A stretch of DNA of 64,000 nucleotides from Leptidea sinapis (Eukaryota > Arthropoda > Insecta > Lepidoptera > Pieridae): NCBI RefSeq assembly GCF_905404315.1, contig NC_066287.1, positions 3,782,001 through 3,846,000 on the forward strand. The letters run 5' to 3'. Numbering within the stretch: the stretch's first letter is position 1; each line of letters starts with the position of its first letter. A program made the position numbers and the translations under genes. Positions 11,326-21,713 of the stretch are shown here, piece after piece. The notes under the pieces are model-generated. The model made no database searches, was not told the DNA's origin, and saw nothing but the letters and a program-made list of their open reading frames with translations.

Positions 11326-11860
11326 AAAGGCATAAAAAGGCATTTATTTTCTCAAAATTGATTCCTTTAGAATTCTTTTTGATGTCATTTCTTATACTAC
11401 TAGATACTACTACCGCTTCGGAAACAAATGGCGCTCTGAGAGAGAAGAAGCGGCGCAAGAAACTCTCCCAGCATTCTTTTTTTTGCGCTCTTTTCAATAA
11501 AAATATACAATATTGTACAGTCGCTATAAAATAATCACAATCTAGTCCCAGGCTGTCCGATCATTTAGATATTCAGCAGTGGAGTAATAGGATTTACGAC
11601 AGAGCCATTTTTATATAACATATAAATTTATTTATAGATAATACCTGAACAGTGGCTGGGACTTTATTGTAGAAGTGTATACATTTACCCTTAAAGCTAT
11701 TATGTATCTTATGAAGCCTACTAGAATTAGTTACAAGCAATCCCTTATTTCTAGTGTTATAATAATGAAAATCACTATTAAGAGCAAAAAGGTGACGATT
11801 TTTGTGAACATATATTAAATTTTCATAAATGTACTGACAATAAACAGTCATAATATGATA
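11326..11860 (-). mobile_element. LINE-D 3' part with RT C-terminal remnant
   Basis: A minus-strand frame at 11594-11851 reads ...NTRNKGLLVTNSSRLHKIHN... and HFYNKVP, the C-terminal pattern of CR1/jockey-like LINE reverse transcriptases. The last coding block continues in another frame at about 11555-11620, so it is frameshifted. The 3' UTR carries GCGCTCTGAGAGAGAAGAAG and ends near AAATAAATGCC. Other copies: 22436, 41815, 42519, 60722. Confidence 0.7.
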
Positions 11861-11916
11861 TACATGATAGCTACAAAATTACAAAAATAATTCTCACAGG
11901 CATTAGCATCGAGAGT

Positions 11917-12335
11917 ATATGGTAAGTAATCTGGGCACGTCACACACCGCGCCCCTTCCGCCAGTGGGACCATATTTTCCACTTCTGCGTCGTATCCAAT
12001 GACACCGCTGAATATCTGTACCTGGGCTTAAGTTCCCTCCTCGCGTCGTTTTCCTCATTACTGAGGATTGTGAGTCTACATATGGAGAAAACTAGCGAAG
12101 TCACAAATTTGGTTTTAGTTTTTCGCGTGATGTTACGGTCTCTTCATTTCTTGTGCATCTGGGACATTGCATTTTTGGCCATCCCTATACGTCTCCTTAT
12201 CTCTTTTTCGCATGATCCTGTATTACTAATGTTAGACCCTAGGTAGACGAAGTCACTCACGATTTCAAGGTTGAGCGTTCCCGTAAGTTCAAGTCTGTTG
12301 ATACGATCCACGGTTGGGCTTAAGTTAACTTCTAT
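11917..12335 (-). pseudogene. RTE/L1-like reverse transcriptase thumb remnant
   Basis: Minus-strand translation from about 12329 gives RINRLELTGTLNLEIVSDF, then VYLGSNISNTGSCEKEIRRR and IGMAKNAMSQM, followed by a stop. The YLGS...GSCEKEIRRRI.MAK pattern is characteristic of the region after the RT palm in RTE/L1-like LINEs. A second segment at 11935-12130 reads KTKTKFVTSLVFSI in another frame, so the gene is frameshifted and incomplete. No endonuclease or palm motifs remain. Confidence 0.65.
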
Positions 12336-12384
12336 ATTATGTTGACTTTTTTTTTGTAAACTAAATAATCAATGAGATTCACTT

Positions 12385-12600
12385 AAAATTGCCAAAATAT
12401 TGGAAGCACGCTGCGGATTGGTCGGTTACGTAACGGCCGCGGAGGGTCTTTGACCGAGGCCCGGCGGACGCCAGACACCGCGCTATCACTCGTTTATCGA
12501 AATCGCAAATACGCGCGCAATTTTACAGTTCCACGGGTTCGTTCAAGGTCAGCGACGACTTTGAAGCTTTCGACGGGCAAATGGCGAGGTCAAAGGTCAA
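12385..12600. promoter_or_regulatory. GC-rich island with nuclear-receptor-type sites
   Basis: A CpG-rich stretch in AT-rich surroundings that matches no repeat in the window. It holds ATTGG (inverted CCAAT) near 12417, TCAAGGTCA at 12543-12551 (FTZ-F1/ERR-type half site) and AGGTCAAAGGTCA at 12587-12599 (perfect DR1). Such sites bind nuclear receptors in insects (HNF4, USP partners, FTZ-F1). Activity and target gene are inference; E(Pc) is the only gene identified nearby, about 10 kb downstream in its sense. Confidence 0.35.
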
Positions 12601-13444
12601 AATAAATATTCTTCATTCTTGAAATGGACACTACAGCCACCGTTTAGTCATTGACCAGACTGTAAACGCAGTATAAGAGCCACTTTAGGCCCGTTAGCGC
12701 ATGTCTTCGCCTTTGGTATTGCAAATGTTGATGGTCTGTTTGTTTTCACTTCCCATAGTCTGTCTGAACTATTTCTTTTTGGGTAATTAATACAAAAATA
12801 TCTACTATATTCGGTCTAAAAAAACACTGTTGACAGCCCTAATTATCCGGACGGTTGTCAATGGTTCACCACGACGCACGTGCCGCTTATCGAATGAGTA
12901 TTGACTCATATTCACGGGCAAATTTTCCATTCCTTGTTTGTTTGATCGGAATAAAAGTCCTCTCAAACACGGAGAAAATGGTCTGAATAAACAAAACATG
13001 CATAAAGGTGTAATACCTTAACTAGTAAGGCAAGGTGATGATTATTCTTTGTTCTTTTGTCGTTGTGAGGTAATTAAGGCCTTGTCAGTATGATCCTCGA
13101 CCCTTAGATAATTTATACGTCTAGATAGAGCCTCTTACTTTTACGCAACGTATAGCAATAGGCTAGGTTTATTACTTTCTGTGCATGACAGCTACGTCTT
13201 AGTGTGCGTCCATAGTGCGAGCCTAGCGCGGATGCGACGTCGGGCGCGAAATATCAAACATATGAAACGCGCCTTTGCGGTTCGAGCGAGTTAGCGTGCG
13301 GAGGTTTCAAACGTTCCTATCCGCGCGTTATGGCCGCACTTCGAGTCTAGTCAGCAAGCGACCTAGCGCGCGGATGGCGGGGATAACAAACCAGTTCGGT
13401 CTTATCGCTCGGCGTTTGCGCGGCTGCATATTGTTTGTTGTAAA

Positions 13445-13534
13445 ATGGCGGTAAATACTGAATAGTTTATTAGTGCAATTCAATCTAAACCACCTATATG
13501 GCAAAGTAAACATCCACAGCACAGTAATTTTTAG
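13445..13534 (+). pseudogene. MADF-like N-terminus, Harbinger accessory gene remnant
   Basis: From the ATG at 13445 the frame reads MAVNTE, a stop, then FISAIQSKPPIWQSKHPQHS and ends at a stop near 13532. The F-I-x-x-(I/V)...P.(I/L)W.S.HP pattern fits the first helix region of MADF DNA-binding domains, which occur in the companion protein of insect PIF/Harbinger transposons. One in-frame stop and the abrupt end show it is dead. Only about 25 residues of a roughly 90-residue domain remain. Confidence 0.45.
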
Positions 13535-13688
13535 GGTATAAGCTCAATTCTTCATACAAATTAAGCAAATCACCACATTGTTCTCTGTTTTTATTTATTT
13601 CGTGTATACTGTCTCTAATGTTCAACACCCCCCATCTCAGAATCGGACTGCCAAGTAAAAATACTAAATCCTCGTCCATAGTTTGCAA
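13530..13688 (-). pseudogene. Harbinger transposase N-terminal remnant
   Basis: Open frame from ATG at 13688 or 13679 reads MDEDLVFLLGSPILRWGVLN, then EINKNREQCGDLLNLYEEL. This resembles the start of HARBI1-type transposases, where a W-V-x-x-I/hinge is followed by N(R/K)(R/Q)...G.(F/L)..L..EL. The DDE catalytic core is absent: the frame crosses the deletion point near 13530 and runs on into antisense of the MADF-like start. Assignment is by pattern only. Confidence 0.5.
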
Positions 13689-13935
13689 TACCAGACATAC
13701 TTCGAACCGCTACGGTAGATCGCGGCCCACTGTGGCCACCGCACGCCTCGCTCGCCGTGCCCGCCTTAGGCCCCCGTCACCGCGCATTCAGTGTGGACGC
13801 ACACTTACAGTCGCGATTCGTCTGTCACTTTAAGAGTTTCTTGCGTTTGTTGAAAATAGAGGCTAACACTTTGCCTTAATATTTTCGATGAGTTAACAGC
13901 TGTCAGAGTCTTTATAGAAGTATAAATTATCTTAG

Positions 13936-14421
13936 CCTCCGCCTTACAACCACAAGGAAATAGCTTGGTAGCTTCAAAATGGCGCCTGCTGTCTTATTCC
14001 CGCGCACCAGTAGGTCCCAACCAAGCAGATCGTAATGAGCGTTAACTAATTTATTTTATTTAATAATCTATGGGAAACATACAGCTAGCGGTTTGTTAGT
14101 AAGCTTTCATGGTACGAAAAGCCGTTTATTTATAAGTCTATTGAGACTCAGGCTGAGTTGCATCATATTAGCTGTTATAGTTACGGTTTAAGCCAAATTT
14201 AACGCTGACTTTAACATAGATTGCTGAATGTGTTGCAGCACCCTTTTATTCCATGACATAAGTAGTTAGTTACCTAAAGTAAAAGTTAAAAAGTGAAATA
14301 TCAAACCAAATGTTGTTTTTTTTACAAGATCGTTTATTGAGGTATAAATATTCAATTAACTACTAAGGAAAGCTTTTTATCAATGTTTTATTTAAATTTT
14401 ATTAAATTAGGCGTTAGTTTG

Positions 14422-14426
<5 letters not shown>
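13936..14426. other. Unassigned, with a weak repeat at 13975-14060
   Basis: AAAATGGCGCCTGCTGTCTT...AGATCGTAATGAG recurs in diverged form at about 19030-19105 (AAAATGGCGCATGCTGTCTA...AGATCGTAG), so it is an old interspersed repeat of unknown type. Confidence 0.4.

Positions 14427-14466
<40 letters not shown>
14427..14466. repeat. (AT)n microsatellite
   Basis: About 20 uninterrupted AT units. Confidence 0.95.
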
Positions 14467-14469
<3 letters not shown>

Positions 14470-14594
14470 ATTTTAAATGAATTTTATTTATTGCGTCAAA
14501 TACTTTATAAGGTCTTAAATTTATTGTAGTGTCTTCTATACGGCTAATTTAAATTAGCATGCATAAAGCTTATTTAAAATTTAAAAAATAATAA

Positions 14595-14914
14595 TCTAAT
14601 ATTTAAAATTCTCGTGTCATGGTGTTAAACATTGAACTCCTCCGAAACGGCTTGACCGATTCTCATGAAATTTTGAGTGCATATTGTGTAGGTCTGAGAA
14701 TCAAACAACATTTTTTCATCCCCCTAAATGTTAAGGGTGGTCCACTACAAATTTATTTTTATATTTTGTTTGACATTTTTTTTACATTTGTTTGATTACG
14801 AGTCAGCATTAAATATACATACAACTTCAAAATTTTCATGTTCATCTACGATCAACAGTTACTTTTGTATCGCGATTTTAATATCGGCAATACAACGTTT
14901 GCTGGGTCAGCTAG
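14595..14914 (+). mobile_element. Non-autonomous Helitron (GCAA-hairpin type)
   Basis: Starts TCTAATATTTAAAATTCTCG after an A and ends GCTGGGTCAGCTAG before a T. The 3' hairpin is GCAA TACAACGT TTGC. Shares CGGCTTGACCGATTCTCATG with copies at 37903 and 61227 (both reversed). The open frame at 14728-14919 is incidental. Confidence 0.8.
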
Positions 14915-15684
14915 TATAATATAAAAAATTATCCATTAACCTTTTAAAGAGGAGTCCAGAAAATCGTGTAAGTGTAATCTATGATAAGCTTTTTATTTCT
15001 AGAGGTAAGCAGATGATTGTATAATTTTATGCACATTGAATTTTGAAGACGTTTCAGTTCAATAATTCTGCACCGCCGCATGTCTTGTACAACGACCAAG
15101 CCCGTTGAAGATACATGCAAGTTGAAGATAGATGACGGTGTCATGTATCTCTTTGGGTCCGATACGACCATACCACACAATCATGAATTGGTTGGCACTT
15201 GGATACCAAGGACGGCAGTGAATGCACGATTTGGTTTCAATTCCTAACCAATCTCTCAAACAAAGAGGTCAGGCGTGTGTCAGTCTCGCATACGAAGGGT
15301 TCTGTACCAAAGTTAGCGAACACTAGAACAACAAAAGATTTTAAACAAATTTAAGATCATTTGACAAAGTCAGTTTTACGAAATACTTGAACTCATCCAG
15401 GTATAAATGGAAAGGCCGCAAATTAATTCACATATAAACTGAGCAAGGTACATATGTATAGGTATAACATTACATCGTCCGCGTTGAATATAAAACGGAA
15501 AATACGAGAGGGATCGATTCGTGGAATTCCCGAAACGATGACGCGTCAGATTAACAACAGCTCAACAAACATACTTAATTTATATTATTATAACGACTGT
15601 TTACCGGACTCAAAGGGTAACAACGGTAACCTAACCCTATTACTAAGGCTGAGATTTATAGGGCGTACTTAGCTGAGTATTATA
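14915..15684. other. No gene seen
   Basis: Small overlapping frames on the minus strand at 14944-15259 contain no recognisable domain and no paired splice sites I would trust. Confidence 0.4.
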
Positions 15685-16020
15685 TTTTTTTTTTATGGAA
15701 TAGGAGGACAAATGAGCGTACGGGTCACCTGGTGTTAAGTGATCACCGCCGCCCACATTCTCTTGCAACACCAGAGGAATCACAAAGCATTGCCGGCCTT
15801 TAAGGAAGGTGTACGCGCTTTTTTTGAAGGTACCCATGTCGTATCGTCCCGGAAACACCGCACAAAGAAGCTCATTCCACAGCTTTGTAGTACGAGGGAG
15901 AAAGCTCCTAGAAAACCGCACTGTGGAGGACCGCCACACATCCAGATGGTGGGGATGATATCCTAACTTATGGCGTGTCGTGCGAAGGTGGAATTCGGCG
16001 GCAGGAATCAGGTTAAACAG
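15685..16020 (-). mobile_element. LINE-B 3' end with RT C-terminus
   Basis: Minus-strand frame reads FNLIPAAEFHLRTTRHKLG, then HPHHLDVWRSSTVRFSRSFL and LWNELLCAVFPGRYDMGTFK, the C-terminal tail of a CR1/jockey-like non-LTR reverse transcriptase. The 3' end is CCTATTCCATAAAAAAAA (poly-T at 15685-15694). 5' truncated. Copies with the same tail: 31790, 39236, 58955, 59216. Confidence 0.78.
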
Positions 16021-16921
16021 CAGCAATCAGGGCATATAGAATAATTTCAGCTGTCTAATGACTCTAAAAACAAAATCAAAGATTATATTATGCTTACACT
16101 TAGCTAAGTTTTATGTAAGTTGTCTGAGCGAAGTCTAAGTACGCTTCCGTGAAAATACGGTCGAAGTAGTCGTAGAACTATTTGACGGATACGGATCGGA
16201 CGTAGTGCGAAAGCGCTCTTAAACTGCCCCGTCCGTCCGTCCACCGTCAGGTAGCTGTATCTCATAAGCCGCAATAGCTTATCAGCTCACATTTGCCGAC
16301 CAACGTGCTATTATTACTAACTACGCTGTAACAACAAATAATAGAAACCAAGATGGCGAATACGAAATGGCCGGCCGTTATCCAAATAAATAAATATTTT
16401 ACCAAACTAGTATTATCTTTTATTAAAGCGAGCATTTTAATAAAACACTTTTTAAAGGAGAAGTAGGAAAACGTTCTATGAAAATGTAACGGAACGTCGG
16501 GTTAGCTAAAATAATAATAAAAATTTAACTTTTACGCAAAAACTCAGTTTCAATGACACGTGTTTTAATCCTTTAAAAATTGTTCTATTTGCCAAAGTAC
16601 TTTATGTATTTCATACACTCATACACACAAAATCTTTTTATTTATAAGTTAATTTTTGATTTTTATTATGATTTATTCATAGTTTAATTAGAGCATTATC
16701 GCATAATATTTTTGTAATTAGTTTAATTTTTGTGTGCTGTTGGTTCAATAATAAAAAAATATTATAACGTAGCCCTTGCTGCATGGCATGTAATGTCAGA
16801 ATATTCTAGAAATTGTATTTTTATAATATATGGTCGGACAAGGGAGGCCGAATGTCAATTCCACTTGCCTTTGAATGTAGAATTCAAAGAATGAGTTATA
16901 TTTTTTTATAATTATGTATTA
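16021..16921. other. Unassigned; old interspersed repeat near 16195-16300
   Basis: CCCGTCCGTCCGTCC...GTAGCTGTATCTCATAAGCC resembles a widespread lepidopteran interspersed sequence also hinted at near 3205. The remainder is AT-rich with no signal. Confidence 0.35.
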
Positions 16922-17286
16922 CTAGCTGACCCAGCAAACGCTATATTGCCATCATAGTTAACAACTATAGTTAATCTACCAACTATAGGTAGCTAAAATT
17001 AAGTTTGTTATTTACATCCTGAGAAAGTTAGTAAGATACAAAGATTCTAATTAGCTATTCATTTTAAACTATTCTTTCACTTTGATTTCTGAACTACGGG
17101 GGACACATCAAAGGAAAATCATAAGTTTTATTTTTATTCAATTCCTAACATTTTCATATTTATTCACCTTTTAAACCTTCTCTGGACTTGCACAAATAAT
17201 TCAAGACCTAAATAAGCCAAATCAGTCCAGCCGTTCTTGAGTTATAGCGAGAATAACGAACAGTAGTTCATATATATATATATAGA
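16922..17286 (-). mobile_element. Non-autonomous Helitron
   Basis: Plus-strand reading starts CTAGCTGACCCAGCAAACGC after A and ends AACAGTAGTTCATATATATA...TAGA before T, i.e. 5' TC to 3' CTAG on the minus strand. The 5' part matches the TGTTCGTTA...CGGCTGGACCGATTTGGCT type at 57825. Confidence 0.78.
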
Positions 17287-18067
17287 TATAATAAAGTTAG
17301 GCACGATGATATGAATTGAACAATAATAATATGTGCGCACGCGCAATTTAACATCACAGCGCGAATTCTCATATTCAAAATGAAGGGAGCGGAATTGCCA
17401 CTATCGCGAATTTAGTATCGGTTACAATTTGTTATACATCACCGTTTCTGTATTAATATTTACGACACATTGTGCGCAGTTATTATAATATATTTACGCA
17501 TTACAAGTTTTCTATCTATAGTAAGCTACTTTGAAATATGAATTTTGAGTACATTGATTAAAACCAAGAGTTAATTAAAGATATTTTTCTACTTTTTATT
17601 TCAAGTGTTACTATTGTTATATTTTTGACAATTTCCGTGGTATAATATACCGAAGTAAGCTGGAGGAGGCCTATACCAGTGGGGTTCCAATAACATAACT
17701 TTTATATTTTATATTATACGCGTAGTGTTAAGAGTATATTATTATGTATTTGAACGTTCGTTGTTGGAATTCATTAAAGGCTTATGATTATTATTAATAT
17801 ACCGAATACCCAGTTAGCGTTTAAATAGAGTGGACAGTGAGTTTCTTGTATATTCTTCTCACGTTCTCTTTCACACAATTCTTGTTTTATTAAAATAAAA
17901 TTTCTATCGATATAATTACCTACTACTATTACTATATTATAGCTAAGTTTCCTGAGCATCTGAAATACAGCACAAGTAACCCGTTTACAATGAAAATTCT
18001 GTTGTAACTGTTACAGCCGTAGTCCCGTTGTTGTACACGTTAGCTCACGACCCGCTCAAATGACTAA
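17287..18067. other. No feature seen
   Basis: AT-rich sequence; a short minus frame at 17774-17959 lacks any family pattern. Confidence 0.45.
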
Positions 18068-18205
18068 CCCCCTTATTCATAATGGTCCGCTAACTTTAAA
18101 CAGCCGCTAAGGAGTGTTTTTTCTCATTCTGACTTAGGTCAATAGAAGAAGACAGTGTGAGAATTAGCAATGATTTAAGTTAGCAGACTATTATGATTAA
18201 GGGGG
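18068..18205 (+). mobile_element. MITE-A copy 2
   Basis: 138 bp, CCCCCTTATTCATAATGG ... TTATGATTAAGGGGG, same orientation as copy 1. Flanks CTAA and TTAG extend the palindrome outside the element. Confidence 0.87.
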
Positions 18206-18699
18206 TTAGGCTTTTGGGTCCCATTTCGGCCGGTCTTTATACATTCGCCGGTGCGGTGGTAACAAAACCACTTTAACAATTAACTCAATCGAAGACCGGT
18301 TTACTGCATAAAAAATATTTATTAAAAGTTTGGTCTGAGACATAAATTTACGAATGAGTGGTAGTTTTTCACGTTAAATAACTGATTTCATATTATTCTA
18401 AATATAGAATAAAAATATTTAAATTTAAATATTATGCGTCTAGAAATGCCACTAAATATACATAGTTATTAAATTATTCAGCTTACGAATAAGACGAGCA
18501 TTGCACAAAGCAGATCTGCAATGCATCAATGTTGTTCTAGGCTTAGAGTATTTCATTTGTATAACAGCCGAACTATCATCACCGCCTGTAAAATCCAACG
18601 TCTAAATGCCTCTCGTCTCATCGGCTGCAAGTGACTTCAGTAGCTTGATCCAAGAAGACTATATGAAACCTTACGGCTGCTTTAAATCTTAATACATAT
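18206..18699. other. No feature seen
   Basis: No frame, repeat or site could be supported between MITE-A copy 2 and the 18.7-kb repeat. Confidence 0.45.
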
Positions 18700-18925
18700 C
18701 TTTCTTTTGTGCGTAACTAAACTCTACCTAAACGGCTGGATCGATTTTAATAAAACTTTCTGTGTGTCTTCGGGTGGATTCGAGAATGGTTTAGATTCAC
18801 AAATGAACTACCTCCTAAACAGCTGGACCGATTTTGATGATTTTTTTTTGTGTGTCGGCTTGAACCGTTTAGGAGGAGTTCAGTTACAACAGACGCACAA
18901 AACAAACATATATTAAGATATGGAC
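18700..18925. repeat. Interspersed repeat with duplicated 'ctggaccgatttt' block
   Basis: AACGGCTGGATCGATTTTAA at 18730 and AACAGCTGGACCGATTTTGA at 18818 are two related blocks, each followed by a T-rich stretch and TGTGTGTC. A GGTTTAGATTC piece at 18789 is mirrored by GAATCTAAACC at 18933. Family unknown. Confidence 0.4.
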
Positions 18926-19734
18926 GGAATTGAGAATCTAAACCAATCTCAAATCCACGAGTTGAAAGGCACTTCTTTGACTTTGCCACATTGGTCTTAG
19001 GTCTGACAGCTAAAAGTATGTGAGTAGTATAAAAATGGCGCATGCTGTCTAATTCGCGCGCCTCAGCCCTGAGTAGATATATGAATAGATCGTAGTTTTC
19101 GTAAATGAATTATTTATCAATGTATGTGTGTTGGCCACCGTAGCTGGGAACTGAGAAGGATTGAAACATGTATCTTATTAGCGGGTAGTAAAAGTTCAGA
19201 TTCCTTAAAATGGTGTAAATTAGTGAAACTTCTTTACTATAAGTCTTCACTCTGAGGCACGGCGCGCGTGACGCGACACGGTTCTCGAAACTTCAAAGAG
19301 AGAAACTTTGAAGTAAATTTTAGCAAAATTTTATAAACTCTTACAAGTGTAAATCTTAACAACTTTACTCACAAGTGTAAGTAAACACAAAGTTTTGTGG
19401 GAATGAAAGGTTCGTTTTATGTGCAATTCAGTATTGATTACAGTGAGTGGCTTCTACGTAGTACGCACACGAACACAATCAAACCAGCAAGCAAACATAA
19501 AGTACTTATTTCTCGCTTCCACGAGTTATTGCTTTGCAAAAATCTCTAATGTCTTCTTCTACTTCCGATAGTATCGGCGGAGATACGGGTTCCATGAGTG
19601 CATATGGACCGGACCGCACACAGCTACAGATTTGAATTGATCGGTGCATTGCATGGTTGTTTTGACACTACTGTACAATACAAGTAAGAGAACAGTAGCG
19701 TAACTCAGCGGTCTCCTTGAAGTTTATACCTACT

Positions 19735-19915
19735 TCTGGGCGGAGCGCTCGGGTAGGTACTTACAAAAAGATTGACGGTGCGGACGGCTCGGCGGAGCTA
19801 ATTTAACTCGGACAGGGACCAGTCTCGGTGTGGCACTTAAGTCTTGTCTCCCAAAGGTTGCTTAGCGCCATGTAATCGCAATGTGTGCGTGCGTCGCCGC
19901 GGCCGGGCGCTCTAG
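19735..19915 (-). promoter_or_regulatory. GC-rich island, candidate promoter/first exon
   Basis: CpG-rich non-repetitive sequence directly beside the mariner end. On the minus strand a run from about 19915 to 19763 ends at GTAAGTA (19756-19762 on the plus strand as TACTTAC), a perfect consensus donor. It could be a non-coding first exon, possibly of E(Pc), but there is no acceptor, transcript or initiator evidence. Confidence 0.25.
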
Positions 19916-19917
19916 TA

Positions 19918-20170
19918 CGAGGGCGGCATTGAAAATTTCGGGAATCAAGGAAGTTACACAACATTACTATTAAAAAATGTATTTATTGCTTTTCGAAGTA
20001 TTCTCCGCAAAATTTGACACGTTTTTGCATACGATGGAACCAATTTTTGAAGCAACCGTTCCATTCGGAAGTTGGGGTCTCCAAAATGGCCATTTTGTAG
20101 GCGTCCACAGCTTCTTCAGATGATGAAAAATTCCATTTTCTCAACGACTAAACAAGTTTGAAAGGACCTT
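19918..20170 (-). mobile_element. Mariner transposon, 3' part
   Basis: The right end on the element's own strand begins at a TA dinucleotide (19916-19917) followed by CGAGGGCGGCATTG. It contains the end of the transposase gene. The element is truncated at about 20170, so no second terminal repeat is present. Confidence 0.75.
19983..20135 (-). pseudogene. Mariner transposase, C-terminal 50 residues
   Basis: Reads WNFSSSEEAVDAYKMAILET, then PTSEWNGCFKNWFHRMQKRV and KFCGEYFEKQ before a TAA stop. The W...CF.NWF.RM.KC/R...G.YFEK ending is diagnostic of mariner-family transposases. The DD34D catalytic region is missing and the upstream frame breaks near 20136, so this is a fragment. Confidence 0.82.
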
Positions 20171-21147
20171 GTGACAAGACCGAGAATCTTTTTTTAAATA
20201 AATAAATAGTATTCGATTTTTAAAACCAACAAGTTTTCAATTAAAAAGATTTTAATATGACAGGAACAGTGGAAATATTCCATTCCCGATACGTTTAGTG
20301 CAGCCTATGTATGAAGTTAAAGAACTTTTCTATTACTATATTGTGCTACTGCAACGAGTGACGCTCGTGACCTCAGTAAAAGCCAGCGACTCATATTGGA
20401 GTAACACTCGCTTCAAGCCGCTCGCTAGCTCGTTTCTAGTCTCCAGCTCTACTCACGTCTCGTTCATCGTCGGCGGCGGAACAAGGGCCTTACACGGTCG
20501 ACGAAAATAGCAAGCGCCTAAGTCTTCTTCAAAAATGCTGAGTAGAAATCCTAAAACTCACATGAGTATATGTGTGTCCGATTTAACCCACGCTCGTCTG
20601 GCAAGTACGAATGCCAAGGTAATGCACTAAAAATGTTGGCATGTTTGCCGCGGTATTTTATACTGTTTCAGTTTATGTAATCCATTGACCATGATTTCAT
20701 CAATGTCAATGGACGAGAGGGTCTCACTGGATGGCAAGTGATCACCTATGCACCCTAGGTGAATGGAAATTTAGTAGAACTATAAAACCAACGTCGAAAA
20801 GGAGTTCAAAAGTAACACAAGTTAATAAATTTTGTCAAACATTTCCTATTCTTGTGAGATATTATAGACTTATCTTCCTCATAAATATGTTTATAAATGG
20901 AATAAATGATCTCATATTTGCTCCACTTTACATAACACATGGAAATTAAAATAATTTATAAAACGATGAAGGTGTAAATGTCGATTTCAAAGAGTGACAC
21001 TGAGTATTTCTTCTAATCAAAACTCAATTATTTCCGAAGTAGTGTAAAATGTAAGAAGACGTGTTACTCTACTGTGGCTGCAACCGATTTTGATTTTGAT
21101 TGACAAGTGATAGTGGTTTAATAATTATTATTTTGAATATAATACCC
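20171..21147. other. No gene; small LINE-B-like tail near 20705-20760
   Basis: GGATGGCAAGTGATCACCTA resembles the post-ORF segment of LINE-B (GTTAAGTGATCACCGCC). A moderately GC-rich patch at 20390-20510 has no supported gene structure. Confidence 0.35.
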
Positions 21148-21465
21148 TTAGATCATTTATACGTCTAGATAGACTGTGACAGATGTGAAAACGTCGAAAT
21201 AAATATAGAGTTAACCTCTATTTTGAGCAATGCACGCACACTAAAGTAATAGAATTGGCCTGTTTTCATCGGTTGTCTAGCAGCAAGAGGCTCTGTCTAA
21301 ACCATAGTTTCTCAACCTTATTTTGCTCACCGCCCACTTTGAGAAATATTTGTTCTAGTGTATTTTCGTGTATTTTTAGACTTCTACTGCCCCCCCGAAA
21401 GTCTCAAACGCCCACAAGGGGGCGTCGCCAACGTTGAGAACCTATGGTCTAAACGTATAAACTAT
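21148..21465 (+). mobile_element. MITE-C copy split by a hAT MITE
   Basis: Left arm TTAGATCATTTATACGTCTA and body GTGAAAACGTCGAAATAAAT...CAAGAGGCTCTGTCTAAAC; the right arm resumes GTCTAAACGTATAAACTATG at 21447. Removing 21303-21446 plus one copy of the 8-bp duplication restores the family structure. Confidence 0.82.
21303..21446. mobile_element. hAT non-autonomous element, 144 bp
   Basis: Ends CATAGTTTCTCAACCTTA and, reversed, CATAGGTTCTCAACGTTG, the (C)A(N)RGGTTCTCAA-type hAT terminus. Flanked by an exact 8-bp duplication GTCTAAAC (21295-21302 and 21447-21454), as hAT requires. No coding. Confidence 0.88.
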
Positions 21466-21713
21466 GTAACATTAATGTCTTGTGTGCTAAACAAATAACA
21501 AAGTACTAAACGGTGGTCTCATACAGAACTCAGCATACAGAAAGATAATCCACTAGCTAATGCACATATTGACAAATCGTAATTGTCACGCATTATCGAG
21601 CTGTCAATTCGTCTAAACGCTAAGTATATGCTTAGTCTATGGTTACAACTTACACGTGTTTACAGGTTATGTCGTTTATTCATACGTAAAGGATAATTTT
21701 ACTTTAAAGCAAC

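Larger units (their letters stand above)
13202..13804. mobile_element. PIF/Harbinger deletion derivative 1
   Basis: Terminal inverted repeats begin GTGTGCGTCCA at both ends (right end read in reverse), flanked by TTA on each side (13199-13201 and 13805-13807), the 3-bp target duplication typical of PIF/Harbinger. Inside are two convergent gene starts: a MADF-like one from the left and a transposase-like one from the right, meeting near 13530. The element sits in MITE-C. Confidence 0.85.
13104..13935 (-). mobile_element. MITE-C copy split by a PIF/Harbinger insertion
   Basis: The two halves, 13104-13201 and 13805-13935, together give one MITE-C in reverse orientation. The left half starts CTTAGATAATTTATACGTCT and reaches GCATGACAGCTACG; the right half resumes at CGCGATTCGTCTGTCAC and ends in AACAGCTGTCAGAG...TAAATTATCTTAG. 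Compare intact copies at 33087 and 52203. The intervening 603 bp is the Harbinger element. Confidence 0.82.

Noticed and set aside
13205..13435. CpG-rich segment that looked like a promoter
   Set aside because: It is the subterminal part of a PIF/Harbinger element with terminal repeats and TTA duplication.
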